A stretch of DNA of 32,123 bases from Anaerolineae bacterium (GCA_026645745.1 JAPKMU010000010.1:1-32123), one strand, 5' to 3'; shown: positions 14,995-23,489, numbered from the stretch's first letter. The notes: generated by a model not told the origin, from the letters alone. Numbers and translations are program-made.

Positions 14995-16383
14995 CTAGCT
15001 TTCTAAGAAAATCTTCCCCGGATTCAGAATACCGTTCGGGTCAAGTGTGTGCTTAATCGCGCGCATCACATCCAAACCCTCACCGTGCTCCATCGGCAGA
15101 TACTTTGCCTTACCGATCCCAACGCCATGCTCTCCGGTCGCTGTGCCGCCAAGCTCAATCGCGCGCTGGACGATTCTTCCATTCGCCTCCATCGCTTTCG
15201 CAAAATCATCCGGTGAACGATAGGGAAACTCAACATGAATATTGCCGTCGCCCGCATGACCGATCATGTAGGCGGTGATGCCCATCTCCGCTTTGACGCG
15301 CTCAATCGTACTGATCAAATTGGGGTATTGGCTGATCGGCACAGCAACGTCGTTGATGAAGAATTTCTGATCCGGGTGCGACCTCACCATGATCTCATAC
15401 GAGGCATGGCGGGCATGCCATAATCGTTTGCGCTCTGCCGCATCAGTCGCGGTGTGAATACGGAGCGCCCCCATTTCTTCGCAGATCGCTTTCACGCTCT
15501 CGATCACGCTCTCCAGTGCTTCGGGCAGTGCGACATGGAATTCCATAAACAACGTCGGATGGTCGGGCAGGTCTACGCCTTCGGTTTCGCGGAGCATACG
15601 ACAGTGCGCCGCATCCACCAATTCAAGCGCCGCCGGGTCTAAGCCGCTCCCGCGCACCGCGACGACGGTTTGTACCGCCGCTTCGACATCGGCAAACGAG
15701 GCGACGATCGCGCTCATGTGCGCCGCGATTGGGACAAGTTTCAGCGTGGCTTCGGTGATCACACCGAGCGTGCCTTCGCTGCCGACGAACAGGTGCAGCA
15801 AATCATAGCCGCTCGACTGTTTGACCGAGCGCGATCCGACGCGGATCAAGCGCCCATCTGCCAGCGCGACCTGCATCCGCAGAACGTTATCTTTGCTCGC
15901 GCCATATTTGACGGTTCGGATTCCGGCGGCGTTGTTCGCCAACATGCCGCCAACAGTGGCGTTCGCGCCCGGATCAGGCGGGAAGAACAAACCGTAACGC
16001 GCCAGCGCCGCGTTCAAGTCCTTGTGCCCAATTCCCGGCTCAACCGTAACTTGAAAATCATCAGCGTGAACTTCGATGATCCGCGTCATCCGTTCGAGCG
16101 AAAGCAATATCCCCCCGTAAAGCGGGATCGAATTCCCCTCAAGCCCCGTGCCCACGCCCCAAGGCGTCACCGGAATACAGCGCTCATTTGCCAATTTCAG
16201 CACGGCGGCGATTTGCTCGGCTGTTGTGGGAAAGATCACGACTTCGGCATCGTGAGCGGGGTGATGCGACTGGTCTTGCGCGTGTAATTCGATTTCGGCG
16301 CGGGCAGTGCTGACTGCTTCAGCACCGAGAATGGCGATCAAATGTTGGATAATGTCCGGCGTGACCGGGGAGAAGTGAGGCAT
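14995..16383 (-). CDS. FAD-linked oxidase, GlcD / D-lactate dehydrogenase type
   Basis: A 462-aa flavoenzyme of the FAD-binding 4 / FAD-oxidase C family, which oxidises D-2-hydroxy acids such as D-lactate or glycolate. FAD-binding motifs are PWGVGTGLEGNSIP (74-87) and the PGANATVGGMLANNAAG stretch (138-154). The C-terminal substrate domain has GHAGDGNIH (375-383) and GEHGVG (417-422), with the metal/substrate-binding histidines characteristic of D-lactate dehydrogenases and GlcD. Length and single-chain form fit the LDHD-like group; D-lactate versus glycolate cannot be separated here. No signal peptide is present. A purine-rich AAAAGGAT precedes the ATG, and the propeller gene ends only 3 bases upstream, so the three minus-strand genes from 19100 are probably one transcript. 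Confidence 0.92.
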   Translation of the reverse strand: MPHFSPVTPDIIQHLIAILGAEAVSTARAEIELHAQDQSHHPAHDAEVVIFPTTAEQIAAVLKLANERCIPVTPWGVGTGLEGNSIPLYGGILLSLERMTRIIEVHADDFQVTVEPGIGHKDLNAALARYGLFFPPDPGANATVGGMLANNAAGIRTVKYGASKDNVLRMQVALADGRLIRVGSRSVKQSSGYDLLHLFVGSEGTLGVITEATLKLVPIAAHMSAIVASFADVEAAVQTVVAVRGSGLDPAALELVDAAHCRMLRETEGVDLPDHPTLFMEFHVALPEALESVIESVKAICEEMGALRIHTATDAAERKRLWHARHASYEIMVRSHPDQKFFINDVAVPISQYPNLISTIERVKAEMGITAYMIGHAGDGNIHVEFPYRSPDDFAKAMEANGRIVQRAIELGGTATGEHGVGIGKAKYLPMEHGEGLDVMRAIKHTLDPNGILNPGKIFLES

Positions 16384-16386
16384 GAT

Positions 16387-18168
16387 CTATCCTTTTTGCA
16401 GCGTGACGTCAGGATTATAGCCCCGTGCCCATACGGTTAGCACCGCCGTTTCCGGATCAACAGTAATACGCAAATGATCGGCGGCGGGAGATTCATCTAA
16501 TCCCATCAAAGGGATAAAGGCTTGATCTGGCGCTTGTCGAGGCTCACCGGATGGCACATTCCATACGTCGATGCTCCAATTGTTGGGTGCGTAAAGCAGG
16601 TTGTTCCCCGGCAGCCATCTTAAGATTGATCCCCACTGCGTATCACCGCGAAGAATCATCACAGTACGCCGCTGACGCAGATCATAAACATGCACAGCGC
16701 TGGCGAAACCGTGATATTCGTATATCAGGCTTTCAACCGCGACATAACGACCATCGGGACTCCACGAAACTGTTCCGATTTCTGCGGGAGAACTTGGAAT
16801 ATTGGCAAGGTTACCGCTGGGATTGAATTGAAAGTACTCTTGATCACGCGCCAGTAGAGTCCCAGTTTGCGATCGGATTTGCAGTTCATCAACACCGCTG
16901 ATTGCGATATAGTCACCAGTGCTGTTCCAAGCCACATCATCGATCGCCGAAAGACCAGTGTCAAGCTGCGTTCGTAGTTGAGCATCATAATCGATTAGCG
17001 ACAACACTCCGCTAGAGCGGGTGGTAAACGCCCAAAAACCTCCGTTCGATTGAGAAACGTAGAAATTGGTACACAAGCCGCATGGGGAATCCACTGGCGC
17101 AAGCGTATTTGTGTCTAAAACGATCATGCCTGTGAATGGCGATTGAAAATTCATCCGGCTTACCAAATACTCACCATCAGGGGTAAGCAGGTTTGGCAGA
17201 AGAAAATAGCCGGGCAGTCCCCGTTCCTTGAGCAACTGACCAGTGCGTGCATCCCAAAGTTGGATGTTCGGATTGAAACCATACATGCTGGTTGTCGTGA
17301 TAAGCCGCGTGCCGTCAACCGTCCAGAAAACCTGCCCATATCCCGGCGCAATCCACGCATTGAGCGATCTATCGGCTGAACAAGGGCTTTCAGATGGGCG
17401 TTTTCCAAACATGAACGGATGCTGGATTTTGCTTTGCCTTAAAGTTTGCAGGCGTTCAAACGTGACGGTATCCCAAATCGTCAGCACGCCGTGATCCCCG
17501 GCGCACATCTCACCGCCGCGTTTGGTTGCGATCATCGTGCCGTCAGGACTCCACCACATGCCGCCGAATCCCTCCGGCGTACCGCGCAAGCGATGAATGC
17601 GCTGCCATGTTGCCGTATCGTAGAAATCGATATCGGTGAGCCGCCTGAGCGCCAGCCGCGTTTGATCGGGACTCCAAGCGATTTGATCAAAACCGGAAAA
17701 CTGTGCGAGCATCTCCTGAGTGTGCATGTTGACGATGCGCATCGCGCGCTCACCGCTGTACAAGCTGGCGTGTCCGGTCAGCTCATGCCACTCGATTTGC
17801 GTGATCAGCACATCCGGGAATAGACGTGTCAACCGCAGCCCATCAATCTTGTAGATCGACCACAGGTCTTTATCGTCTTGCAGCGCCAACCAAGCCCCAT
17901 CGGGACTCCAGTCGAGTGCTTGTACGATCATCGGGAAAACTGCGATGACTTCCAATTCCGGCGTCACCAAGCGCAGCCCCGTCGAAGCAGCGACCGCCAG
18001 CCAATCCCGCCGAGGATGCCACATCACATCGTAGATCATGCCATGACCCAACGTCATCACACGGGTGTAGCCCTCGTCGCGATCAATGTCATTTGTGGGC
18101 GGCGTCGGTTGGCTGGATACGGATAACGCCAACAAACCACTCATGATCAATGCGAATAGGTATCTCAC
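16387..18168 (-). CDS. Secreted WD40-like beta-propeller protein
   Basis: A 593-aa exported protein. The GTG at 18168 is chosen because it overlaps the preceding stop codon as GTGA and directly starts a signal peptide (MRYLFALIMSGLLALSVSS). The rest carries many WD40/PD40 strands with the 'WSPDG.W/T.IA' pattern (DWSPDGAWLAL, AWSPDQTRLAL, WWSPDGTMIATKRGG, SWSPDGRYVAVES), enough for one or two propellers of about seven blades. No enzyme motif is seen; a scaffold or ligand-binding role outside the cell is inferred. Downstream the FAD oxidase starts after 3 bases. Confidence 0.82.
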   Translation of the reverse strand: MRYLFALIMSGLLALSVSSQPTPPTNDIDRDEGYTRVMTLGHGMIYDVMWHPRRDWLAVAASTGLRLVTPELEVIAVFPMIVQALDWSPDGAWLALQDDKDLWSIYKIDGLRLTRLFPDVLITQIEWHELTGHASLYSGERAMRIVNMHTQEMLAQFSGFDQIAWSPDQTRLALRRLTDIDFYDTATWQRIHRLRGTPEGFGGMWWSPDGTMIATKRGGEMCAGDHGVLTIWDTVTFERLQTLRQSKIQHPFMFGKRPSESPCSADRSLNAWIAPGYGQVFWTVDGTRLITTTSMYGFNPNIQLWDARTGQLLKERGLPGYFLLPNLLTPDGEYLVSRMNFQSPFTGMIVLDTNTLAPVDSPCGLCTNFYVSQSNGGFWAFTTRSSGVLSLIDYDAQLRTQLDTGLSAIDDVAWNSTGDYIAISGVDELQIRSQTGTLLARDQEYFQFNPSGNLANIPSSPAEIGTVSWSPDGRYVAVESLIYEYHGFASAVHVYDLRQRRTVMILRGDTQWGSILRWLPGNNLLYAPNNWSIDVWNVPSGEPRQAPDQAFIPLMGLDESPAADHLRITVDPETAVLTVWARGYNPDVTLQKG

Positions 18169-19100
18169 CCAAACAATCCCTTTCGCGGCACGGGCGCATG
18201 CGTGAGTGTCGTATAACCGCCGCCGTATACGTCCCACATCGGGCGCAAGTCGGTCAGGACGGTTTTCACGTCTTTAAGCTGCGTGCGGCGGTAGACAATT
18301 TCTAGATAGCCGCCGTACTGCTTGAATACATCCTGCACATGCTCGGCTGTGATCGCAATATCCCATTTCCATTTCGCCGCGACGTAGAAGTAGTAAATGG
18401 CGTACACCGCCGCAGTGACCGCGCTCACACCGCGCACGGAATAATTCCATAAGTCGATGTTCTCACCGCTGACCGCCGCCAGTTCCGCCATCAGGATCAA
18501 CGCGGACGCCGCCCGCACCTGCCGGATCACGCTGCCGCCGTCATTGCCTTCGACCGCTTTCGGGATAAACCCTTGTGGGCGCACATCTTCGCGGATCGTC
18601 ATTTCAAAGAATGGGACTTGATCGCGTAATAGCTTCGGCTGATCCAACACCACACCCGCCGTCATATTGAGAAGCGCCATCCACAGCGTTTCGACATAGC
18701 CAGCGCGGTCTCCCTGAGCACTCAACCAATCGCGCCGCGCTGCGAACGCATCCATCCAGCGCGTTTGTAAGCTCGGTTCGTTTGCAGGATGATCGCGGAG
18801 CATTTCAAACGCTTGTGCCAGCGCCGCCGTTTCGCTGATCGTGTCGATCAGCGGGCAATCCGGTGAAGGTGTTTCAGCAGTCAGCGTTTCGAGCGAATAT
18901 AATGCCGCCGCGCCCGCCGCCGCGTTTTGGGCGAACTTCCATAAAAATCCCGCGCGCACCACTGCCGCCGAACCGGTGAACACATCGGTATTCATCCGGT
19001 CAAATGCTGTCTTGAAGGGTTCGCGCTCCCGGTGATGGATTGCTTCGCGCACCTGCTCTGCCATGAAATACAAGCCGCAGTGATTCATTTTCGCAACCAT
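18165..19100 (-). CDS. Alginate-lyase-like (alpha/alpha-toroid) protein
   Basis: A roughly 311-aa helical protein. The N-terminal NHCGLYFMAEQVREAIHHREREPFKTAFDRM resembles the opening of the alginate lyase family (PF05426: 'HPGL...AEDL...R..ge.PF..AF..L'). The later VRAASALILMAELAAVSGENIDLWNY resembles its conserved 'R...L..L..LAELA...G.DLW' helix. This is a distant resemblance judged by eye, and the catalytic Asn/His/Tyr set cannot be confirmed, so lyase activity is not claimed. Start is uncertain: ATGs at 19139, 19100, 19088 and 19064 are in frame and none has a good ribosome-binding site; 19100 keeps the family-like region. No signal peptide is evident. It ends in GTGA shared with the propeller gene, implying translational coupling. 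Confidence 0.6.
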   Translation of the reverse strand: MVAKMNHCGLYFMAEQVREAIHHREREPFKTAFDRMNTDVFTGSAAVVRAGFLWKFAQNAAAGAAALYSLETLTAETPSPDCPLIDTISETAALAQAFEMLRDHPANEPSLQTRWMDAFAARRDWLSAQGDRAGYVETLWMALLNMTAGVVLDQPKLLRDQVPFFEMTIREDVRPQGFIPKAVEGNDGGSVIRQVRAASALILMAELAAVSGENIDLWNYSVRGVSAVTAAVYAIYYFYVAAKWKWDIAITAEHVQDVFKQYGGYLEIVYRRTQLKDVKTVLTDLRPMWDVYGGGYTTLTHAPVPRKGLFG

Positions 19101-19208
19101 TCCGCCCCAATGTATGGGAATACAAACGTTCCATCGCATCAAAATCCGGTACGATGATACCAAATCCGGCGCAGTCAGCCGCCGCCAGTTTCCGGTTCAG
19201 CGATTTAG

Positions 19209-19227
19209 TGTTACAGTCGTGTTACAG
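19209..19227. promoter_or_regulatory. 11-bp-phased direct repeat, OmpR/PhoB-type box candidate
   Basis: TGTTACAG occurs at 19209-19216 and 19220-19227, exactly one helical turn apart, with a degenerate TGTCATG at 19232-19238. It lies between divergent genes. Direct 7-8-mers at 11-bp phase are the layout bound by OmpR/PhoB-family response regulators. Confidence 0.4.
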
Positions 19228-19261
19228 TAAGTGTCATGCGTAACAGTTGAAGGTTATCCCA

Positions 19262-19993
19262 GTGACCGACCAGCCGCCCCGCGACGACCGTCCAACCGAT
19301 CCGCTGCGCTCGCCTGTGCGCCCGACGCCGCCGACACCGCAGTCCGTGCCCGATCCCGCGCCGGTGCCGACTCCACCTGCACAGCCGAGTCCGTTAACTC
19401 GTGATCCGGCAGCCGCGCTCAATCTGCTGCGTTCCAAAATGGAAACCATCGCAGACGAGTTTGCGCAAGGCAAGATCAACAGCGTTCAGTTTCACATGCT
19501 TTACCGTCGGCACAGTGAACAGCGCGCCATCATCGAAAAACTCATTGAACGCAACCCGGATAGTGACGCATGGCAGCGCGTCGTCGGAACGGGGCAAACG
19601 GGATTCTTGCGCAGCCAATACGCGGCGCAGCCGTTGTATTACGCCGTGTTTCGCGTCGGCGTTGAGCGTCCGATGCAGTTTGGCGGCAAGCAAACCGCAA
19701 ATGAGCCGCTGCTTTCATCAATGGCAGCAAAGTTGTGGGCGCTCCGCAATCGTCCAAATCCCGGCTTGGCGCGCAAGGCACTGCCAAGCGGTCAGTGGGT
19801 GATTATCGCAACCGGAGAGTATGCGGGAACATTCGTGGTGTTTTCGATGGAACCATCGAACGCACAAGCGCGGCTCGTGCGCGACTTACACGCCGACTTT
19901 GAGCGTGCCAACGCCGCGAGTTTTCAGCGCGGGCAGTTCGTCGCTGAACGGATGGTATTCCCTCAGCGCGCACTCGCTGAAGGGAGTGTTTGA
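19262..19993 (+). CDS. Hypothetical protein with proline-rich N-terminus
   Basis: A 243-aa protein I do not recognise. Residues 1-48 are a low-complexity Pro/Asp/Thr-rich tail, likely disordered. Residues 50-105 look helical (LNLLRSKMETIADEFAQGKINSVQFHMLYRRHSEQRAIIEKLIER). The remainder is a mixed alpha/beta domain (QPLYYAVFRVGV...GQWVIIATGEYAGTFVVFSMEP) reminiscent of a GAF- or roadblock-like fold without a diagnostic motif. GTG at 19262 is preferred to an upstream TTG at 19247 because AAGG lies 8-9 bases before it. No signal peptide or membrane segment. Its 3' end overlaps the 3' end of the convergent propeller gene by 31 bases. It diverges from the alginate-lyase-like operon with the phased repeat between them. 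Confidence 0.75.
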   Translation: MTDQPPRDDRPTDPLRSPVRPTPPTPQSVPDPAPVPTPPAQPSPLTRDPAAALNLLRSKMETIADEFAQGKINSVQFHMLYRRHSEQRAIIEKLIERNPDSDAWQRVVGTGQTGFLRSQYAAQPLYYAVFRVGVERPMQFGGKQTANEPLLSSMAAKLWALRNRPNPGLARKALPSGQWVIIATGEYAGTFVVFSMEPSNAQARLVRDLHADFERANAASFQRGQFVAERMVFPQRALAEGSV

Positions 19994-20964
19994 TCCGGGA
20001 CGGTTTTCTCGCCGTTGGGCTTGATCGGCTTCACTTCATCCGAGCCATCATCACTGAGAAATCCCGGCAGCGGTTTGAACCGTGACACACTGGTGACGCA
20101 CACGACTCCGCCGACGGTAAACGCGAGGACGCCGCGCGTGTTCACAGCAATCGAGCCGATTGCCCCGGCTGGAAAAGCGGGTCCCGGTGTGATGACGATC
20201 CGCCGCGCTTCGGCGATCAAATCGACTGCGAACCGCTGATACATCAACGCAAAGGTTTCGCCGTGATAAATGCGAACCACGCTGTTATCGAGGTCGGTGG
20301 TTACAACCACCTTGCCATTCGATGACGGTCGCATCATTCCCATCGTGTAATGAATATCCAATTTGCGCTTGAGTTTGCCCGCCGCGTTGTAAACGGCAAT
20401 CTGTTTGCCATTCGAGACGAAAACAGATGCGCCGTTTCCGGTAATGGTCAAGTCAGGGCGGAGTTCTGGTTCAATCGTCAATCCGGTTGGGTATGAGCCG
20501 ACGTAAAGCTGCTGCTGAAATAGATGCAGCGTCCCCGCCGTATCCAGCGCCGCAACCAACCCGAAAGAACGATCAACATCAATGGCGGCAAGGTCGGTCA
20601 CGCCTTCCTTGAGTTCCAGCGGCGTTTCTTTCGCATCAGCATAATAGCTCAAGGATGCTGCGCCTGTGCGGAGCACGCGGAACTGTCCGTTTGGGCTGTT
20701 GAGCAGGGTTAAGCTGCCCGCCTTCGCCACCGGAAGCATGACATCATTCGGCGCTTTCAGGCTGTTGAGAAATGTCTGCCACGCGTCACCGGAGCGTTCC
20801 TGTGGGGGCTTTGCAATCGTGATTTCGCCGCGTGTGACCCCTGTTTGCAGGTCAAGAAAAGTCACTTGATCCGAACGCAGCCAAACCGCCAACAGCGATG
20901 GTTTCCCGGCAAGAATATCGACGCTTCGGATGGGACGTTCGACCAAATATGCGCGCCACGACAT
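19963..20964 (-). CDS. Cytoplasmic beta-propeller-like protein
   Basis: A 333-aa protein made of repeated short beta segments (DILAGKPSLLAVWLRSDQVTFLDL, TDLAAIDVDRSFGLVAALDTAGTLHLFQQQ, ITGNGASVFVSNGKQIAVYNAAG, SNGKVVVTTDLDNSVVRIYHG), the look of a WD40-like propeller. Unlike the two other propellers in the window it has no signal peptide. The final ~30 residues are charged and probably disordered. ATG at 20964 is chosen over the longer open frame to 21027 because AAGGG precedes it and MSWRAYLVERPIRSV looks like a natural beginning. No catalytic motif. It converges with the proline-rich protein gene, overlapping its last 31 bases, and diverges from the epimerase gene. Confidence 0.7.
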   Translation of the reverse strand: MSWRAYLVERPIRSVDILAGKPSLLAVWLRSDQVTFLDLQTGVTRGEITIAKPPQERSGDAWQTFLNSLKAPNDVMLPVAKAGSLTLLNSPNGQFRVLRTGAASLSYYADAKETPLELKEGVTDLAAIDVDRSFGLVAALDTAGTLHLFQQQLYVGSYPTGLTIEPELRPDLTITGNGASVFVSNGKQIAVYNAAGKLKRKLDIHYTMGMMRPSSNGKVVVTTDLDNSVVRIYHGETFALMYQRFAVDLIAEARRIVITPGPAFPAGAIGSIAVNTRGVLAFTVGGVVCVTSVSRFKPLPGFLSDDGSDEVKPIKPNGEKTVPDQTLPSASAR

Positions 20965-21097
20965 TGGCGTTTGCCCTTCTCTTGAACATAAGCAGTGGGG
21001 ATGAAATTCGTTTGTGTACCCCCACACCCATACGCGTAAACATACTATGCTTTGTTGAGAATCGCCAACAACTGCTTAATTTGTTTGGTAAATCTTA

Positions 21098-21112
21098 ATG
21101 CGATGATCGCAT
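21098..21112. promoter_or_regulatory. 15-bp palindrome between divergent genes, operator candidate
   Basis: ATGCGAT-G-ATCGCAT is a perfect palindrome around a central G, in the 274-base divergent interval between the propeller (start 20964, minus) and the epimerase (start 21239, plus). It is 51 bases before the TATCAT -10 candidate of the epimerase. Confidence 0.45.
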
Positions 21113-21160
21113 CTTTTGCCGGTGGTTAATATCACACTGCGCCGCGTAAAACGGAACTTA

Positions 21161-21169
21161 TGGTATCAT
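21161..21169 (+). promoter_or_regulatory. Extended -10 element of the epimerase gene
   Basis: TGGTATCAT: an extended TGn motif directly before the -10 hexamer TATCAT (21164-21169). No good -35 is visible, which is usual for extended -10 promoters. It lies 69 bases before the ATG. Confidence 0.4.
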
Positions 21170-21238
21170 CCCCCGGTCTACTTCTCTATTCGAGCATAGG
21201 CAGATTTCGGCGCAGGATCATCAAAAGGCGTACCCAGC

Positions 21239-22195
21239 ATGGCAGTACTGATCACGGGCGGAGCGGGCTTCATTGGCAGTCGCTTAGCGGCACATTGGAT
21301 GTCACAAAGCGAGCAGGTGATCATCTTTGACAACTTCAACACTTATTACGATCCTGCCATCAAGCGGCAAAACGTCGCAGCGCTCGGTGATCGTGTCATC
21401 CTTGTAGAAGGTGATGTCCGCGACCAAGCCGCTGTTCATGCGCTGTTCGCGGCGTACCCGATTCGGCGTGTCGCGCATCTCGCCGGAATGTCAAACGTCC
21501 GCTATTCGATGGATCAAGGTACGTTGTACAGCGATGTGAACACCACAGGCAGCGTGACTCTGATGGACGCGGCGCGCAAACATCACGTTGAGGTGTTCGT
21601 CCTTGCGTCCACGTCGTCGGTGTACGGCAGCACATCGCGCATCCCGTTTGTCGAAGATGACGCCGCATCAATGCCCCTTGCCCCTTACCCCGCAAGCAAG
21701 CGCGCCGCCGAAATCTTCGCGCACACGTATCACCATATGTACGGCTTGAACGTCAATGTGCTGCGATTTTTCAACGTGTACGGTCCAAACGGACGACCGG
21801 ATATGATGCCGCTCAAAGTCTTGAAGGCGATCCATCACGGCACGCCGATTCCGGTGTTCAGCGGCGGTGAACTCAAACGTGATTGGACGTACATCGAAGA
21901 TGTGGTGCAGGGAGTTACATCGGCTTTAAAGCGCCCAATGGGGTATCAAATCATCAACTTGGGCTTTGGATCACCGATCACGCTGAATGCCTTCATTCGC
22001 ATTTATGAGCAGTTGATCGGCAAACAGGCGATCATCGAAGATGTGCCGACGCCGCCGAGCGAACCGCTGATCACGTACTGCGATAACAGCCGCGCCCGCG
22101 ATTTGCTCGACTTCAAGCCATCCACGCCCATTGAACAGGGATTAGCGAACACGTGGGCGTGGTATCAGCGCGAATTTCTAAGTGGACTACCCTAG
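21239..22195 (+). CDS. NAD-dependent nucleotide-sugar epimerase/dehydratase
   Basis: A 318-aa extended short-chain dehydrogenase/reductase. The NAD-binding loop GGAGFIG is at 7-13, the active-site serine/threonine segment STSSVYG at 124-130, and the catalytic Y150-x3-K154 in YPASK. DNFNTYYDP at 31-39 and HLAGMSNVRYSM around 80-91 are typical of UDP-glucuronate or UDP-glucose 4-epimerases, so it probably supplies an epimerised nucleotide sugar for surface glycans. Exact substrate is not readable. AAAGG lies about 11 bases before the start. Its last 9 bases overlap the end of the convergent LiaF-like gene. With the two GT4 glycosyltransferases in the window it fits a glycan-building role, although they are not one operon. 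Confidence 0.9.
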   Translation: MAVLITGGAGFIGSRLAAHWMSQSEQVIIFDNFNTYYDPAIKRQNVAALGDRVILVEGDVRDQAAVHALFAAYPIRRVAHLAGMSNVRYSMDQGTLYSDVNTTGSVTLMDAARKHHVEVFVLASTSSVYGSTSRIPFVEDDAASMPLAPYPASKRAAEIFAHTYHHMYGLNVNVLRFFNVYGPNGRPDMMPLKVLKAIHHGTPIPVFSGGELKRDWTYIEDVVQGVTSALKRPMGYQIINLGFGSPITLNAFIRIYEQLIGKQAIIEDVPTPPSEPLITYCDNSRARDLLDFKPSTPIEQGLANTWAWYQREFLSGLP

Positions 22196-23131
22196 CACTT
22201 CAAGCCGGATGCGCCCATTTGGAACGGAAAGCGTAAAACGCATCACCAATTCGGCGGCATCGATCCGGCGCGATTCCAAAACCTGACCGCCGGAAAGCAA
22301 GTTATATAGGGATGCGTCATGCTCTGGTGTGCTTGAACGCGCCGAAATATCAAAGCGTCCCGCGACTGCGTCCGGTACAAACAGCGTTAAATCGCCGCCG
22401 TTGACAGCGATCTCACCGAGGCTGTCTTCTGGTTGGCTGAACAATGGATCATAGCTCGGCAAGGTGACAACCACATCACCGCCGCCCACGCTCACATTCA
22501 AGCGTTCGAGCGACAGTCCGCCCAAGTTCAGCGTAACCGTACCGCTTCCGCCGTTCACCTGTAAATCAACTGGCACGTTCGGCGGAACCTGCAATGAAAG
22601 TGTCGCCCGCCCGATGTCGTTCAAACCGGGAAAGCCTTCAGTCAGCGTTTCGGTGAGGACAAGATCAGCAGTATCGTCAGTATTTTCGGCATAGCGCGTT
22701 TCGAGCATATTCGCTGCCGCGCCCGCGTACTGCCCGCTTATTCCACCTGCTTGATCCAACCCGGTGAACAAGTCAATATCTGTCGCCAACGTGGTGATAT
22801 TGACGCGCAGCAAGGTAATTGTCTCGCTGACCGTTTCGTTGATCGTGGATTGGGTTTCACTGCTCAAGCGACCCGCGCGGCTGTTGTAGGCGGAGAATGC
22901 GATCCCCCCCACCAACACGCCGCTGATCACCAGCGCGATCAAACCGCTTGCAGGAACACGATCCCGCAGAATAAACGCGATCCCCACCAGCACGAGCAAA
23001 ACAGGCAGTCCGCGATTGATCAGGTCGATCAATCCGGTAGGCAGGACATTAAACTGAAGGGCAGCAAAGTACGCCGCCCCCGCCAGCACGATCAAGCCCG
23101 CTAATCCATTGGTTCGCCGCTGTACGCGCAT
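22187..23131 (-). CDS. LiaF/toast-rack-like membrane protein
   Basis: A 314-aa protein. Residues 10-80 hold about three membrane segments in the LiaI/LiaF style (GLIVLAGAAYFAALQFNVLP, the short 'INRGLPVLLVLVGIAFILRD' unit, IALVISGVLVGGIAF). From about 95 onward is a beta-helix-like domain with repeated 'V.G.G.VTL..', as in LiaF/toast-rack/DUF4097 proteins that sit against the membrane in envelope-stress systems. It starts 4 bases after the PspC gene stop, so the pair forms one operon. In Firmicutes, LiaF-type proteins restrain a sensor kinase responding to cell-wall stress; a comparable role here is inference. The 3' end overlaps the epimerase gene by 9 bases. Confidence 0.78.
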   Translation of the reverse strand: MRVQRRTNGLAGLIVLAGAAYFAALQFNVLPTGLIDLINRGLPVLLVLVGIAFILRDRVPASGLIALVISGVLVGGIAFSAYNSRAGRLSSETQSTINETVSETITLLRVNITTLATDIDLFTGLDQAGGISGQYAGAAANMLETRYAENTDDTADLVLTETLTEGFPGLNDIGRATLSLQVPPNVPVDLQVNGGSGTVTLNLGGLSLERLNVSVGGGDVVVTLPSYDPLFSQPEDSLGEIAVNGGDLTLFVPDAVAGRFDISARSSTPEHDASLYNLLSGGQVLESRRIDAAELVMRFTLSVPNGRIRLEVLG

Positions 23132-23135
23132 CGAA

Positions 23136-23489
23136 TCAGCCCCTTAGCTGCCGGAGGAAAAAGACGGCGCTCATCACGACTGCCGCGCCCAACCAAAAGG
23201 CGTTGACACCCGGCAGCACAACCAATGAGAAAGTCGTCACCACCCACGCCGCGCCGATCAGTAAGATCAAGAGGAGCGCGAACAACGCCGGGAATTTTCC
23301 CCGCCGTTCGACAAACGACTGCTGCGGCACGATCCACCACAGAAGGATATAGACGACGCCAAAACCGCCCAGCGTGAGCAAAGTCAAGGCAGCAAACAGG
23401 ATGCGAACAGCCCACGCATTAATACGCAGTGCCGCGCCGAGTCCGCCGCAGACCCCACCAAAAACGCGATCGGTGAAACTTCGCTGCAT
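23136..23489 (-). CDS. PspC-domain membrane protein
   Basis: A 117-aa inner-membrane protein. The PspC domain fills residues 1-57: RSFTDRVFGGVCGGLGAALRINAWAVRILFAALTLLT, then the long TM and the ending YILLWWIVPQQ. Two further hydrophobic segments follow (about 65-85 and 90-112). PspC proteins sense or relay membrane damage together with partners, here the LiaF-like protein encoded 4 bases downstream. The ATG at 23489 matches the family start; an in-frame TTG at 23510 is less likely. The promoter at 23534-23562 serves the pair. Confidence 0.88.
   Translation of the reverse strand: MQRSFTDRVFGGVCGGLGAALRINAWAVRILFAALTLLTLGGFGVVYILLWWIVPQQSFVERRGKFPALFALLLILLIGAAWVVTTFSLVVLPGVNAFWLGAAVVMSAVFFLRQLRG

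Noticed and set aside
15670-16287. Open frame of about 205 codons on the plus strand
   Set aside because: It is the complementary shadow of the FAD oxidase gene, rich in Arg/His/Gln with no family motif; the minus-strand protein has complete FAD motifs.
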